Notes under the pieces: model-generated
What the model was told of the DNA's origin: nothing
Databases searched by the model: none
The model's input: the letters and a program-made list of their open reading frames with translations, nothing else
Origin: Aestuariibius violaceus
GTDB taxonomy: Bacteria; Pseudomonadota; Alphaproteobacteria; Rhodobacterales; Rhodobacteraceae
NCBI RefSeq assembly: GCF_040779325.2
Contig: NZ_JBFONT020000004.1
Coordinates: 124,001-188,000 of the forward strand
DNA: 64,000 nt
Direction: 5' to 3'
In this document: positions 24,632 to 35,755 of the stretch, one piece after another
How the letters are laid out: the number at the start of each line of letters is the position of its first letter
Position numbering within the stretch: the stretch's first letter is position 1
Made by a program: the position numbers and the translations under genes

Positions 24632-26308
24632 TCAGAAAAGACCCTCGATCTGACCCGCCTCGTTCAACCCGATCTGCTCGGCCGACGGCACCCGCGGCAG
24701 CCCCGGCATCGTCATGATCTCCCCGCAGATCGCCACCACAAACCCGGCCCCCGCACTCAACCGCACCTCGCGCACCGGCACCCCGTGCCCGACGGGTGCG
24801 CCCCGCAGGTTGGGGTCGGTCGAAAAGCTGTACTGGGTCTTCGCCATGCAGACCGGCAGGTCGCCATAGCCATCCGCCTCCCAGGCCCGCAACTGATCCC
24901 GGATCTTCTGATCGGCCAGCGCCTCGTCGGCCCGGTAGATGCGTTTCGCGATGGTCTCGATCTTGTCGAAAAGCGACATATCGTCAGGATATAGGGGGGC
25001 GAACTGAGAGACACCGCTTTCGGCGATCTCCGCGACCCGTTCTGCCAGATCCGTGATCCCGGCAGATCCCTTTTCCCAGTGCTTACAAAGGATTGCCTCC
25101 GACCCCATGCTCTCGACATAGGTCTTCACCGCCGCGATCTCCGCCTCCGTATCGCCCGAGAAATGGTTGATCGCCACGACAACCGGCACACCGAAGGATT
25201 TCACATTCTCGATATGCCGCCCCAGATTCGGGCACCCGGCCTCGACGGCCTCCACATCCTCCCGGCCAAGGTCGCCCTTCGCGACGCCGCCATTCATCTT
25301 CATCGCCCGCACGGTCGCCACCAGCACCACCGCATCGGGCGCCAGTCCCGCCTTGCGGCACTTGATATTCATGAACTTCTCGGCGCCCAGATCGGCCCCA
25401 AACCCGGCTTCCGTCACGACGTAGTCCGCCAGCTTCAGCGCCGTCGTCGTGGCAATCACCGAATTGCAGCCATGGGCGATATTCGCGAACGGCCCGCCAT
25501 GGACAAAGGCCGGATTGTTCTCCAGCGTCTGCACCAGATTGGGCTGCATCGCCTGCTGAAGCAACACTGTCATCGCCCCGTCCGCCTTGATGTCGCGCGC
25601 ATAGATCGGCGACCTATCCCGCCGATATGCCACGATAATATCGCCCAGCCGCTTCTGCAGATCGTCCAGATCCGTGGCAAGGCAGAGGATCGCCATGACC
25701 TCCGACGCGACCGTGATGTCGAACCCGGTCTGCCGCGGAAATCCATTCGCCACACCGCCCAGCGACGTCACGCAATCGCGCAGCGCCCGGTCGTTCATGT
25801 CCATCACGCGCCGCCAGGTCACCCGCCGCTCGTCGATCTCCAGCGCGTTGCCCCAGTAGATGTGGTTGTCGATCATCGCCGCCAGCAGATTGTGCGCACT
25901 GGTGATCGCATGGAAATCGCCTGTGAAATGAAGGTTCATATCCTCCATCGGCACGACCTGCGCATAACCACCGCCCGCCGCGCCGCCCTTCATCCCGAAG
26001 CAAGGGCCCAGCGAGGCCTCCCGGATGCAGATCGCCGTCTTCTTTCCGATCGCGTTCAGCCCATCGCCAAGGCCCACCGTCGTCGTCGTCTTTCCCTCGC
26101 CCGCGGGCGTCGGATTGATCGCGGTCACAAGGATCAGCTTACCGTTCTCGTTTCCGTTCAGTCCCTTGATGAACTCGGCAGAGACCTTGGCCTTGTCGTG
26201 CCCAAAGGGCAGCAGATGCTCCACCGGGATACCCAGACCCTCGCCAATCTCCTGGATCGGCCGCTTCGTCGCTTCGCGCGCAATCTCGATATCGGTCTTG
26301 TGGGCCAT
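24632..26308 (-). CDS. fhs: Formate-tetrahydrofolate ligase
   Basis: This 558-aa enzyme makes 10-formyl-THF from formate, ATP and THF. The N-terminal P-loop region NPTPAGEGKTTTTVGLGDGL is intact, as are the signatures IREASLGPCFGMKGGAAGGGYAQV, FHAITSAHNLLAA, FANIAHGCNSVIAT and the C-terminal AGFVVAICGEIMTMPGLP. The length is standard. A strong ribosome-binding site (GAGGGAAGG) precedes the ATG. With folD downstream it provides one-carbon units; in marine relatives this route is used in C1 oxidation, though nothing in the window shows which direction runs here. Confidence 0.97.
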   Translation of the reverse strand: MAHKTDIEIAREATKRPIQEIGEGLGIPVEHLLPFGHDKAKVSAEFIKGLNGNENGKLILVTAINPTPAGEGKTTTTVGLGDGLNAIGKKTAICIREASLGPCFGMKGGAAGGGYAQVVPMEDMNLHFTGDFHAITSAHNLLAAMIDNHIYWGNALEIDERRVTWRRVMDMNDRALRDCVTSLGGVANGFPRQTGFDITVASEVMAILCLATDLDDLQKRLGDIIVAYRRDRSPIYARDIKADGAMTVLLQQAMQPNLVQTLENNPAFVHGGPFANIAHGCNSVIATTTALKLADYVVTEAGFGADLGAEKFMNIKCRKAGLAPDAVVLVATVRAMKMNGGVAKGDLGREDVEAVEAGCPNLGRHIENVKSFGVPVVVAINHFSGDTEAEIAAVKTYVESMGSEAILCKHWEKGSAGITDLAERVAEIAESGVSQFAPLYPDDMSLFDKIETIAKRIYRADEALADQKIRDQLRAWEADGYGDLPVCMAKTQYSFSTDPNLRGAPVGHGVPVREVRLSAGAGFVVAICGEIMTMPGLPRVPSAEQIGLNEAGQIEGLF

Positions 26309-26435
26309 GGTCCGCCTTCCCTCTCAAAACTCTCCTTCGCCTATACGCGAGCGACCGGGGAGCGCGAGACGGTGAAACGACATTTCCGTGCCGTTTCGCG
26401 GCCTTGGCAGGAAACGGACGAAGCCGATCGGAAAG

Positions 26436-27014
26436 CTACGGCGCCCAAGCGCGTTGCGAGGGCACGTGCAGCGTGATCTCGTCACCGACCGCCAGCGGGC
26501 CTTCCCGCTCGACCCAGGCGGTGACGCCCCGCCGGTCCTTGGCCGCCGCCTTGAAGGCCTTCCCGTGCCCCGGCGCATCCTCGTCGATCACCGGCGCGGG
26601 CAGGTGGCACGGGCGGTTCTCCATATCGATTGTCAAGGTGGTGCCCCGCCCGGTCTGCAGACGCGAGGAAGGCGGCACATGGGTGAAATCCGGAATCCCC
26701 TCGACGACCACCGACGCCCCGATCCAGCCCGGATCGAAGCTCTCAACCCCCATCTCCTCGGCAATCGCGGCCAACTCTTCCGACGACACGACAGACAGCT
26801 GCCGCACGTTCCGGATCTCCGTTCCCTTCGGGTACTGTGTCACCACCCGTGCACATGACGGCCGCGTCAGCCCGCCATGATCCTCCCCCGGAATACCCGC
26901 ATAGGTCGCCTGGACCTCTTTGAGAGCCTCCGACCGCAACGCAGCCTCCCGGTCCGGCACCCGCCCGAGCCAGACGATCCGGCCCACATGTTCGGTCTTC
27001 ACAAGCGACGGCAT
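26436..27014 (-). CDS. MOSC domain-containing protein
   Basis: This 192-aa protein has a MOSC fold: GLTRPSCARVVTQYPKGTEIRNVRQLSVVSSEELAAIAEEMG, GWIGASVVVEGIPDFTHVPPSSRL and MENRPCHLPAPVI, where the Cys residue matches the metal/sulfur-carrying cysteine of the family. MOSC domains bind molybdenum cofactor or relay sulfur. The substrate of this stand-alone version is not known. The ATG at 27014 has GGAGG upstream; the longer frame to 27203 crosses the ftsH terminator and is rejected. It precedes fhs by 127 bases. Confidence 0.87.
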   Translation of the reverse strand: MPSLVKTEHVGRIVWLGRVPDREAALRSEALKEVQATYAGIPGEDHGGLTRPSCARVVTQYPKGTEIRNVRQLSVVSSEELAAIAEEMGVESFDPGWIGASVVVEGIPDFTHVPPSSRLQTGRGTTLTIDMENRPCHLPAPVIDEDAPGHGKAFKAAAKDRRGVTAWVEREGPLAVGDEITLHVPSQRAWAP

Positions 27015-27177
27015 CGCAAACCTCCATCCGTTTCGGATGTTATCGCCGGAGCACCCAACGCCCGCAAACCAGAAATGAAAGGAGATAAGGGTCAGGCGCG
27101 GCCCGATGACGCCGCCGGCCCCGGCAGTTGGACTGCGACAACCGTCAATCAATTGATCAGAACCCCGAAAACGAAAA

Positions 27178-27197
27178 CGGCCTCCCGAAGGAGGCCG
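27178..27197 (-). terminator. Terminator downstream of ftsH
   Basis: An 8-bp stem (CGGCCTCC, 27178-27185, with 27190-27197) closes a CGAA (TTCG on the minus strand) tetraloop. Read on the minus strand it is followed by a T-rich stretch (TTTTCGTTTTCGG). It ends the tol-pal-tilS-ftsH transcription direction. Confidence 0.85.
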
Positions 27198-27217
27198 CTT
27201 CAATTCTCAGACCGGTA

Positions 27218-29134
<1,917 letters not shown>

Positions 29135-29216
29135 GGAAACTCTCCCAAGAATGACGACGAGCCCACCGTCAAGGTTGGCTCACCACGGCATAAAGATAGA
29201 GATCAGCGCCCGATCT

Positions 29217-30455
29217 TCAACGGGAAACGAACCGTGTCGCGAAAGGCGCGACGATCCGCGCCGTCCATTCCCCGGCGTCAACCGAAGGTACGGCAACAAT
29301 TTGGCCATTCGCCCGCAGCGCCGGGCTCGCCGCAAGCGCCGCGCGGGGCCGCCCCGTCGCCCGCCAGTCGACCTGCGCCAGATCCGCGTCGCCAAGGGCG
29401 CCAACGGTTAGGCCCTCCTCCTCCGGCCCCTCGATTACCCAGCGGCCATCCCAGACCATCCCGGCTCGATAAGGCACAGGCGCTCCAACAGCGCCCGCCT
29501 CCCGCATGAAACGCAACGCCCCATCCGACGCCGGAACGGCAAGGCACCCCCCCAGCGTCGCCGGGCGTCCCTCCATGGCGCGATCCAGAAAGAACCGCAG
29601 CGCATCAAAACGCGGCCTGTAGTGACCACCACCGATCCAGCGCACCGCTTCCGCAAGAACCCGCCAGAGCGTATCGCCCTCCCGCTGTTCCAGCCCGGCC
29701 CGGCCGATCATCAGATCGCCGTCCTCCTCGGTTACATGTTTGGCGACGAATTCGGCGGCGGCCTTCTCAAGCGTCAAACGCGCCGCCCGCATATGCTCCG
29801 CCGTCCGCGTCAGCCGGTCGACCGTCAGCCCCAGATCGCCCAGCGCCTCCAGCATCTCCCGCGCCCGCACCCGGTCAAAACGCGGATCGGCGTTGCTCGG
29901 ATCCTCCGCCCACCGGTGCCCGCCCGCGCTCAGCCACGCGCGCAACGCTGCCCGCCGCTGATCCAGAAGAGGCCGCCACCAGCGCACCCCCTCCGTTTCC
30001 GTCACGGCCTCCATCCCGCAAAGGCCGTCCACGCCCGACCCGCGCGCAAGCCGCATCAGCACCGTTTCCGCCTGATCGTCCGCCGTATGCCCCAGCAGAA
30101 CCGCACCGATCCCGCCCGCGCGTGCCCAATCCGCAAGCCGCTGCCGCCGCCCGTCCCGGGCGGCGTCCTGCAAATTCCCCTGCCCCTCCCAGCGCCATTC
30201 CAGGACAGAGTGCTGCAGCCCCAGCCCTGCACAGATCTCTCCGACCAGCGCCGCCTCGTCCTTCGCGCCCGCACGCAACCCATGGTCCACCGTCGCGACC
30301 GACAGGGAAACGTCCCGGGGTGCAGCCCACGCACAAGCCAATTGCAAAAGCGCCATGGAATCCGACCCGCCGGAGACGGCCAAGCCGAGTCGCGCCGGGG
30401 GCGCCCCGGCAGTCAGGTCTTCCATGGAAAGGGCGAACGACTCCTCTGGCGTCAC
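29217..30455 (-). CDS. tilS: tRNA(Ile)-lysidine synthetase
   Basis: This 412-aa protein modifies C34 of the CAU-anticodon tRNA-Ile to lysidine. The PP-loop SGGSDS appears near residue 28 (RLGLAVSGGSDSMALLQLA) with VDHGLRAGAKDEAALV and GHTADDQAETVLMRLARGSGVDGLCGM as the family motifs. A GTG start overlaps the cpoB stop (GTGA). An internal ATG near residue 11 is an alternative start. It sits between cpoB and ftsH in an order conserved in many alphaproteobacteria. Confidence 0.95.
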   Translation of the reverse strand: MTPEESFALSMEDLTAGAPPARLGLAVSGGSDSMALLQLACAWAAPRDVSLSVATVDHGLRAGAKDEAALVGEICAGLGLQHSVLEWRWEGQGNLQDAARDGRRQRLADWARAGGIGAVLLGHTADDQAETVLMRLARGSGVDGLCGMEAVTETEGVRWWRPLLDQRRAALRAWLSAGGHRWAEDPSNADPRFDRVRAREMLEALGDLGLTVDRLTRTAEHMRAARLTLEKAAAEFVAKHVTEEDGDLMIGRAGLEQREGDTLWRVLAEAVRWIGGGHYRPRFDALRFFLDRAMEGRPATLGGCLAVPASDGALRFMREAGAVGAPVPYRAGMVWDGRWVIEGPEEEGLTVGALGDADLAQVDWRATGRPRAALAASPALRANGQIVAVPSVDAGEWTARIVAPFATRFVSR

Positions 30456-31288
30456 GAGCAGCCGAGGTTCGTCATCTCCTGCCGCGCAGCGGCAACCTCG
30501 GCACTCTCGGGAAAACGCACGGCGACCTCGCCCAGCGTCGTGCAGGCGTCCTGCACCTGCCCGATCCGCCCAAGGCTCGCCCCCAAAGCAGTCAGGGCAG
30601 ACGGCGCCAAAGGCCCGTCCGGCGCGCCTGAGAAGGCCTCAAGATAGGCCCGCGCCGCATTCGTCATCTCGCCAAGGTTCTGCAACGCCCGCCCCCGCAG
30701 GAAATGCGCCTCGGAACTCAGCGGCCCGCCCGGATAGGTCTCGATGAACTGCGCAAATCGATCCGCAGCCGCCCGGAAATCCTCCGACTCGAACGCCTCC
30801 CGCGCCGCGTCAAAATCCGCCTGCTCGCCCGTGGCAAGAGCCGGTCCGCCTTCGGACCCGCCGCTTACCGCCGGGGGCAGAGATACCGGCGGCGCCGTGT
30901 TCGGCGCGGCCTCTTCCCCGCCCAGCGACGGCGTATCGCCCAGCGACCCGATATCGCAATCCGCCTCAAGCTCGCACAACCGGAACTCCAGATCGCCGAT
31001 CCGGTTCGTCCCGTCGCGGACTACCGCATCCACGCGGAACTCCAGCTGCTCGGCGCGCTGGGTCAGCCGCTGCAACTCCGCCTCGATCGCGTTCACCCGG
31101 TCGAGCACCGATCCGCCCGCGGTCGGCTGCGCACCGCCCGTCGTCGACAATTCTCGCTTCAGCCGCTGGATCTCGACGAACAGAACCGAAAGTTCCTGCC
31201 GGATATCGGCCAGTGTCTGCTCCCGGTCCTGCGCCATCGCGGAAAGCGGGGCACAGGCCAGCATCAGGCTGAAGACAAGACGGCGCAT
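30452..31288 (-). CDS. cpoB: Tol-Pal system protein CpoB/YbgF
   Basis: This 278-aa periplasmic protein has a signal peptide ending at AMAQD. A coiled-coil region follows (ADIRQELSVLFVEIQRLKRELSTTG and VNAIEAELQRLTQRAEQLEFRV), then a Gly/Pro linker and a C-terminal TPR domain (FDAAREAFESEDFRAAADRFAQFIETYPGGPLSSEAHFLRGRALQNLG). It links Tol-Pal constriction with peptidoglycan synthesis. Cys108 and Cys116 in the linker and a near-terminal Cys are unusual additions. It follows pal by 10 bases and overlaps tilS. Confidence 0.94.
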   Translation of the reverse strand: MRRLVFSLMLACAPLSAMAQDREQTLADIRQELSVLFVEIQRLKRELSTTGGAQPTAGGSVLDRVNAIEAELQRLTQRAEQLEFRVDAVVRDGTNRIGDLEFRLCELEADCDIGSLGDTPSLGGEEAAPNTAPPVSLPPAVSGGSEGGPALATGEQADFDAAREAFESEDFRAAADRFAQFIETYPGGPLSSEAHFLRGRALQNLGEMTNAARAYLEAFSGAPDGPLAPSALTALGASLGRIGQVQDACTTLGEVAVRFPESAEVAAARQEMTNLGCS

Positions 31289-31298
31289 CGCGCTCTCC

Positions 31299-31826
31299 TT
31301 AGCTTGTCGCGGTGATCGAGATGACCGTCACCGCCCGACGGTTCTGCCGGTAGCATTCCTCGGTCGAGCAGATCTCGATCGGGCGCTCCTTGCCATAGCT
31401 GACGGTCTGCAGCCGCGATCCCGGCACCCCTTGCGAGACCAGGTACTCGCGCACCGCATTCGCCCGGCGTGCGCCAAGGGCAAGGTTGTATTCCCGCGTG
31501 CCCTGCTCGTCCGCATGGCCTTCGATCACGGCCAGATAATCGCTGTTCTGCAGAAGCCACTGCGCTTGCCCGTTCAGCGTCTGCTGCGCCGCGGGCGTCA
31601 GCGTCGACTGGTCAACGGCGAAAAGCACCCGGTCGCCCACCGTCTGGTTGAAGAAGGCCGGGCTCGTCGGGTCATTCGCACCACCGGGGCCGCCCAGCGG
31701 CACGCCTTCGCCGAAGCCGCCGTTCGGGTCGCCGCCCGCGCCGTTTTCACCGAACCGGTCGGGATCCGTACAGGCCGAAAGGGCAAGGCCCGCGACCAGA
31801 AAAAGCGCTGTCCGATAAGAAAACAT
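31299..31826 (-). CDS. pal: Peptidoglycan-associated lipoprotein Pal
   Basis: This 175-aa lipoprotein has lipobox LSAC (MFSYRTALFLVAGLALSAC), a Gly/Asn-rich linker and an OmpA-like domain with VLFAVDQSTLTPAAQQTLNGQAQWL, VIEGHADEQGTREYNLALGARRANAVREYL and the Cys-containing EICSTEECYRQNRRAV tail. It anchors the outer membrane to peptidoglycan and interacts with TolB. It lies 65 bases after tolB in the tol operon. All the expected peptidoglycan-binding residues (Asp and Arg of the D..TR pattern) are present. Confidence 0.97.
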   Translation of the reverse strand: MFSYRTALFLVAGLALSACTDPDRFGENGAGGDPNGGFGEGVPLGGPGGANDPTSPAFFNQTVGDRVLFAVDQSTLTPAAQQTLNGQAQWLLQNSDYLAVIEGHADEQGTREYNLALGARRANAVREYLVSQGVPGSRLQTVSYGKERPIEICSTEECYRQNRRAVTVISITATS

Positions 31827-31891
31827 GTGTTTTTGTCCTGCTCGTTGTCATGTTTCGCGCCGACGATAACACGCCCGGCCCGCCTTGTGAA

Positions 31892-33220
31892 TCACGGCTG
31901 CAACGGCCCCCACGACGGGTCAGACGCTGGCCCCGGCGTCGGGATCCGCTTGAGGTTCCGCCCCGTGATATCGACCGAATAGAGCGACGGCTCCCCGGTC
32001 GCGCCCAGCGGGTCGCGCATGAACATGATGACACGCCCGTTCGGCGACCATGTCGGACCCTCGTCCAGGGGCGAGGCCGTCAGAAGCCGCTCCTCACTCC
32101 CATCGGTCCGCATCACGCCGATGAAGAACCGCCCCTGATCCTGCTTGGTGAACGCCACCAGATCGCCCCGCGGGCTCCAGACAGGTGTGCCGTACCGGCC
32201 CGAGCCCGAGCTGATCCGCCGCGGCTCCCCGCCACCCGCCGACATGATGTAGATCTGCTGGTTCCCCGACCGGTCGCTCTCAAACACGATCTGGCTCCCA
32301 TCCGGGCTCAGGCTCGGCGCGGTTTCGATCGACGGCGCTTGCGTCAGCCGGATACTTTGCCCGGTGGCAAGGCTCGTCTTGTAGATGTCCGTGTTGCCGC
32401 CATTGGCCAGCGAATAGATCACTTCCTGCCCGTCACGAGAGAATCTCGGTGAAAACGCCATCTCGCCCGGCGCGGTCTGGATCTCCCGCCGCCCGACCGA
32501 GGCGACGTCGATCATGTTGATCCGCGGGAACCCGCTCTCATAGCTGGTATAAAGCACCCGGTCCCCGTTCGGCGAAAACCGCGGCGCCAGCACGATCGAG
32601 CTGCTGTCGGTCAGGTACTGCACATTCGCGCCGTCGAAATCCATGATCGCCAGTCGCTTCAGCCGGTTGTCCTTCGGCCCCGTCTCGGCCACGAAAACCA
32701 CCCGGCTGTCGAAGTAGGGCTGCTCGCCCGTCACCCGCGCATAGACCTGATCGGCCACCTTGTGGGCCATGCGCCGCCATCCATCCGTCGTCCCGGCCAG
32801 CTGCTGGCCCTCGCCCAACTGTTCGCCGGTAAACACGTCATACAGCCGGAACTTCACCACCAGCTGTGTCCCGTTCACGGCGACAGACCCGGTGATCAGC
32901 GCCTGCGCATTGATCGCCCGCCAGTCCGGAAACCGGATCGGGTCCGAGAAGGCCGCAACCTGGCTGATGAAGGCCTCCTGCTGAATCTGCCGGAACAGCC
33001 CCGTCCCCGTCAGATCCTCCGAAATCACCCGGCTGATATCGGCCGCCACCTGCTGGGCATCGGGTGTTTCCGCCTGGAACGTCGGCAGGGCAAACGGAAG
33101 CGGCTCGATCGTTCCGATATTCACGTCAATACAAAGTGTGTTTTCAGGGCACGTTCGACCCTGCGCGCTCGCCGTGCCGGCCAGAGCCATGAAAAGAAGG
33201 ACAAGAAGATATCTGACCAT
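31892..33220 (-). CDS. tolB: Tol-Pal periplasmic protein TolB
   Basis: This 442-aa protein has a signal peptide ending TASAQG. The N-terminal TolB domain follows, then a six-bladed beta-propeller with repeats such as APRFSPNGDRVLYTSYESG, SPRFSRDGQEVIYSLANGG, APSLSPDGSQIVFESDRSG, TPVWSPRGDLVAFTKQDQG and GPTWSPNGRVIMFMRDP. It shuttles between TolA and Pal during division. The start at 33220 gives the signal peptide at the N-terminus; an opening at 33283 adds a non-family extension. It lies 85 bases after tolA. Confidence 0.97.
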   Translation of the reverse strand: MVRYLLVLLFMALAGTASAQGRTCPENTLCIDVNIGTIEPLPFALPTFQAETPDAQQVAADISRVISEDLTGTGLFRQIQQEAFISQVAAFSDPIRFPDWRAINAQALITGSVAVNGTQLVVKFRLYDVFTGEQLGEGQQLAGTTDGWRRMAHKVADQVYARVTGEQPYFDSRVVFVAETGPKDNRLKRLAIMDFDGANVQYLTDSSSIVLAPRFSPNGDRVLYTSYESGFPRINMIDVASVGRREIQTAPGEMAFSPRFSRDGQEVIYSLANGGNTDIYKTSLATGQSIRLTQAPSIETAPSLSPDGSQIVFESDRSGNQQIYIMSAGGGEPRRISSGSGRYGTPVWSPRGDLVAFTKQDQGRFFIGVMRTDGSEERLLTASPLDEGPTWSPNGRVIMFMRDPLGATGEPSLYSVDITGRNLKRIPTPGPASDPSWGPLQP

Positions 33221-33304
33221 GGCTCGGATCCCTTCGGTTCTGGGCCGGATGAACCCTTCTGGTGAATGCTTTTCAGGACACATGCGGTTCCGCCTTTCCT
33301 GTTC

Positions 33305-34489
33305 TTATCTCAGCCGCATCTGGTTGGGGTCAAACGTCACCTGAACCCTCTGCCAATGCTCGTATTTTTCCGCCGGAAGATCATAGCCCCCACGCTCGCA
33401 GCGCAGAATCGCCCGCCGCGCTGCCTCGAACGCCGCCGTGTTCGCCGTCTGGTTCGGGCCATCGGCAGAGACCATGGTAACGCCTTCCACGCCGCCCTCC
33501 CGCGTCAATCCGAACGAGACTACAACGGTCGTCTGCTGCGCATCCGTCGCAATCGGCAGCACCCAGCAATCTCCGATCGCCAGCCGTAACCCCTCGACCT
33601 CACCGCTCGTCAGTGGCGGCCCGCTCGGCGCAGCCGGTGTTTCCGGTGTTTCCTCGACGAGACCGGCCAGCACGTCCTCTACATTCCCCGTCTCCGGCTC
33701 GACATTCTCCGAAGACGCCTCCGCCACTCGCGGCTCGGGCCGGTTCGGCCGGATCTGCGGACGCAGAGACCGACCCGGGGCGAGCGATGCGACCGGCTCT
33801 TCCTGAATAACTTCTCCATCCGCAGGCTCATCAGCCTCGGTCACCGTCACGGGCGAGGATTCCTCTGGCGCCGCATCCTCCTGCGCCTCGTCCTGCACGT
33901 CAGGCTCTTCGGCGTCTTCCACGACGGCCTGCTGAACCTCATCCGCTGTCGCCACGTCGGGCTCCTGCGGGACATTGGCTTCGTCGGACACCCTCTCCGA
34001 CGGCCGCGGCACCGGCCGCGTCGCATCGCCAGCGGCAAGGTTCTGGGGCGCCTGCGGCCGCGTCGGTTGCAGCGGCTCCTGCTCAGGCTCGTCCAACGGA
34101 TCGGGCGCAGGCGGCTGCGGCTCAGCGACAGGCTCGGGGTTGGGTTCCGGTTCCGGCGCAGGTGGCTCCGGCGGCGCCTCGGGTTCCGGCGGTTGCTCCT
34201 CCACCGGCGGCGGCGTCACCTCTTCCGGCTCGACCACGGCCACATCCTCTGGCTCCGGCGCCGCAGGTGGCACGACCTCCTCCGGCTCCGGGACAACCGG
34301 CGCGGGCGGCTCCTCGGAGGGCACGTCGGGCGCTGTCCGGTTGGTCAGCGCGGCAAATTCCTCCGCCGACACCACATCCACCTCGGAAAACTCGAACGGC
34401 AACGGCTCTTGATCCAGCCCCCATCCCAGAAAGAGCCAGCTCAGAAAAACCGCGTGCGCGGCGCCTGATATGTAGCCGCCGGGGGTCAT
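33305..34489 (-). CDS. tolA: TolA-like cell envelope protein with Pro/Glu-rich linker
   Basis: This 394-aa protein takes the tolA position. It has an N-terminal membrane anchor (YISGAAHAVFLSWLFLGWGL), a ~250-residue linker extremely rich in Pro, Glu, Asp and Val, and a TonB/TolA-like C-terminal domain containing CWVLPIATDAQQTTVVVSFGL and AFEAARRAILRC. TolA couples the TolQR motor to TolB/Pal across the periplasm. The linker is a stiff acidic-proline type instead of the Ala/Lys-rich helix of enterobacterial TolA. Two Cys residues in the C-terminal domain may form the disulphide seen in other TolA-III domains. It follows tolR by 6 bases. Confidence 0.88.
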   Translation of the reverse strand: MTPGGYISGAAHAVFLSWLFLGWGLDQEPLPFEFSEVDVVSAEEFAALTNRTAPDVPSEEPPAPVVPEPEEVVPPAAPEPEDVAVVEPEEVTPPPVEEQPPEPEAPPEPPAPEPEPNPEPVAEPQPPAPDPLDEPEQEPLQPTRPQAPQNLAAGDATRPVPRPSERVSDEANVPQEPDVATADEVQQAVVEDAEEPDVQDEAQEDAAPEESSPVTVTEADEPADGEVIQEEPVASLAPGRSLRPQIRPNRPEPRVAEASSENVEPETGNVEDVLAGLVEETPETPAAPSGPPLTSGEVEGLRLAIGDCWVLPIATDAQQTTVVVSFGLTREGGVEGVTMVSADGPNQTANTAAFEAARRAILRCERGGYDLPAEKYEHWQRVQVTFDPNQMRLR

Positions 34490-34495
34490 GTCGCC

Positions 34496-34975
34496 CTACC
34501 CGCTCGATCCGTCGAGCGTCGGGCCGCCGATATCCGTCACCAGCCCGATATTGGAAAACCCGCCCGCATTGAGCGCCCCCATCACCACGGCCACCCTATC
34601 ATAGATCACCTCGCGGTCCGCCCGCAGGAAGATCCGGTCACTCTCCCGCTCTGCCGCGATCGCACGCAGGCGGGCGATCAGTTCCTCCTGGGGAACCTCC
34701 GTCTCCTGGATCATCACGGTGCCCTCGGCGGTGATCGTCACCGTCAACGGCTCCTCCTCATCGGTCGGCAGCGCGTTCGCTGCCGTCTCGGGCATGTCGA
34801 TCGGCACGCCCACGGTGAGCAAGGGCGCCGCGACCATGAAGATGATCAGAAGCACCATCATCACGTCCACGAACGGCGTGACGTTGATCTCAGACATCGG
34901 CTGACTGCGCCGCGACCGTCGGGCGCGCCTGCGCCCCCCGCCGCCACCGCCCTGCGGCATCACACCAGCGCTCAT
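34496..34975 (-). CDS. tolR: Biopolymer transport protein TolR (ExbD family)
   Basis: This 159-aa protein has a Gly/Arg-rich N-terminus and a single transmembrane helix with the proton-relay Asp (INVTPFVDVMMVLLIIFMVAAPLL). A periplasmic domain follows (VPIDMPETAANALP.., RIFLRADREVIYDRVAVVMGALNAGGFSNIGLVTD). With TolQ it makes the proton-driven motor of the Tol-Pal system. Its start lies one base beyond the tolQ stop. The run of Gly and Arg at the N-terminus (residues ~9-24) is longer than in enterobacterial TolR. Confidence 0.97.
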   Translation of the reverse strand: MSAGVMPQGGGGGGRRRARRSRRSQPMSEINVTPFVDVMMVLLIIFMVAAPLLTVGVPIDMPETAANALPTDEEEPLTVTITAEGTVMIQETEVPQEELIARLRAIAAERESDRIFLRADREVIYDRVAVVMGALNAGGFSNIGLVTDIGGPTLDGSSG

Positions 34976-34976
34976 C

Positions 34977-35648
34977 TCAGCTGTCCAACTGGCGGCTGAG
35001 GATGGTCGCGAACTCGTCGGCGAAGGCCTCGTAGCCGTTCACGATCCGGTCGCTATCGGCCGACAGCTTGTTGTAGAAGATCACCGCCGGAATCGCCGCA
35101 AGCAGCCCAAGGCCGGTGGCCAGCAAAGCCTCCGCAATGCCTGGAGCGACCACAGCAAGGTTGGTGTTCTGCTGCTCGGCGATCTCGATGAAGGCGTTCA
35201 TGATGCCCCAGACCGTTCCGAACAGTCCCACAAACGGCGCCGTCGACCCGACCGTCGCGAGAATGGGCAGCCCTTTCTGCAGCTTCTCGGACTGGCGCGC
35301 GATGGCCACATCCATCGCCCGATCGATCCGCGCCTGCGCCCCCGCGATCAGTCCACCATCGCTGCGATGGGATCGTCGCCATTCCAGCATCCCCGCCGCG
35401 AATATCTTCTGCGACTGCCCCGTCGGGTCGGGTCCGATATCCTCATAGAGCTCGTCTAGAGGTTCGCCCGACCAGAACGCCCGGTCGAACCTGTCGGCCT
35501 CGCGCCGTGCTTTCTTGAATTGGATCCACTTGTCGATGATCACCGCCCAGCACCAGATCGAGGCGGCCACCAGCATGATCATCACGGCTTTCACGGTAAT
35601 TGTCGCGCGCTCGAACAGAGCCCACATCGAATAATCGAAGCTTTCCAT
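34977..35648 (-). CDS. tolQ: Tol-Pal motor protein TolQ
   Basis: This 223-aa MotA/TolQ/ExbB-family protein has three transmembrane helices: one near residues 15-36, and a C-terminal pair in LPILATVGSTAPFVGLFGTVWGIMNAFIEI and AEALLATGLGLLAAIPAVIFYN. The GLFGTVWG and GLLAAIPA motifs are the family hallmarks. It forms the proton channel with TolR. About 107 bases separate it from ybgC upstream. That gap contains a 7-bp GGATTCC/GGAATCC hairpin at 35697-35714 that could be an attenuator or partial terminator. Confidence 0.97.
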   Translation of the reverse strand: MESFDYSMWALFERATITVKAVMIMLVAASIWCWAVIIDKWIQFKKARREADRFDRAFWSGEPLDELYEDIGPDPTGQSQKIFAAGMLEWRRSHRSDGGLIAGAQARIDRAMDVAIARQSEKLQKGLPILATVGSTAPFVGLFGTVWGIMNAFIEIAEQQNTNLAVVAPGIAEALLATGLGLLAAIPAVIFYNKLSADSDRIVNGYEAFADEFATILSRQLDS

Positions 35649-35755
35649 TACGCCTGCTCTTTTGCCCTCGCGGCCCTCTTGACGTGCCGCATTATGGGAT
35701 TCCTAGCGGAATCCGCATGGAAAAGCCAATCACAACGGGTTTCGCAGCGCGAAAA

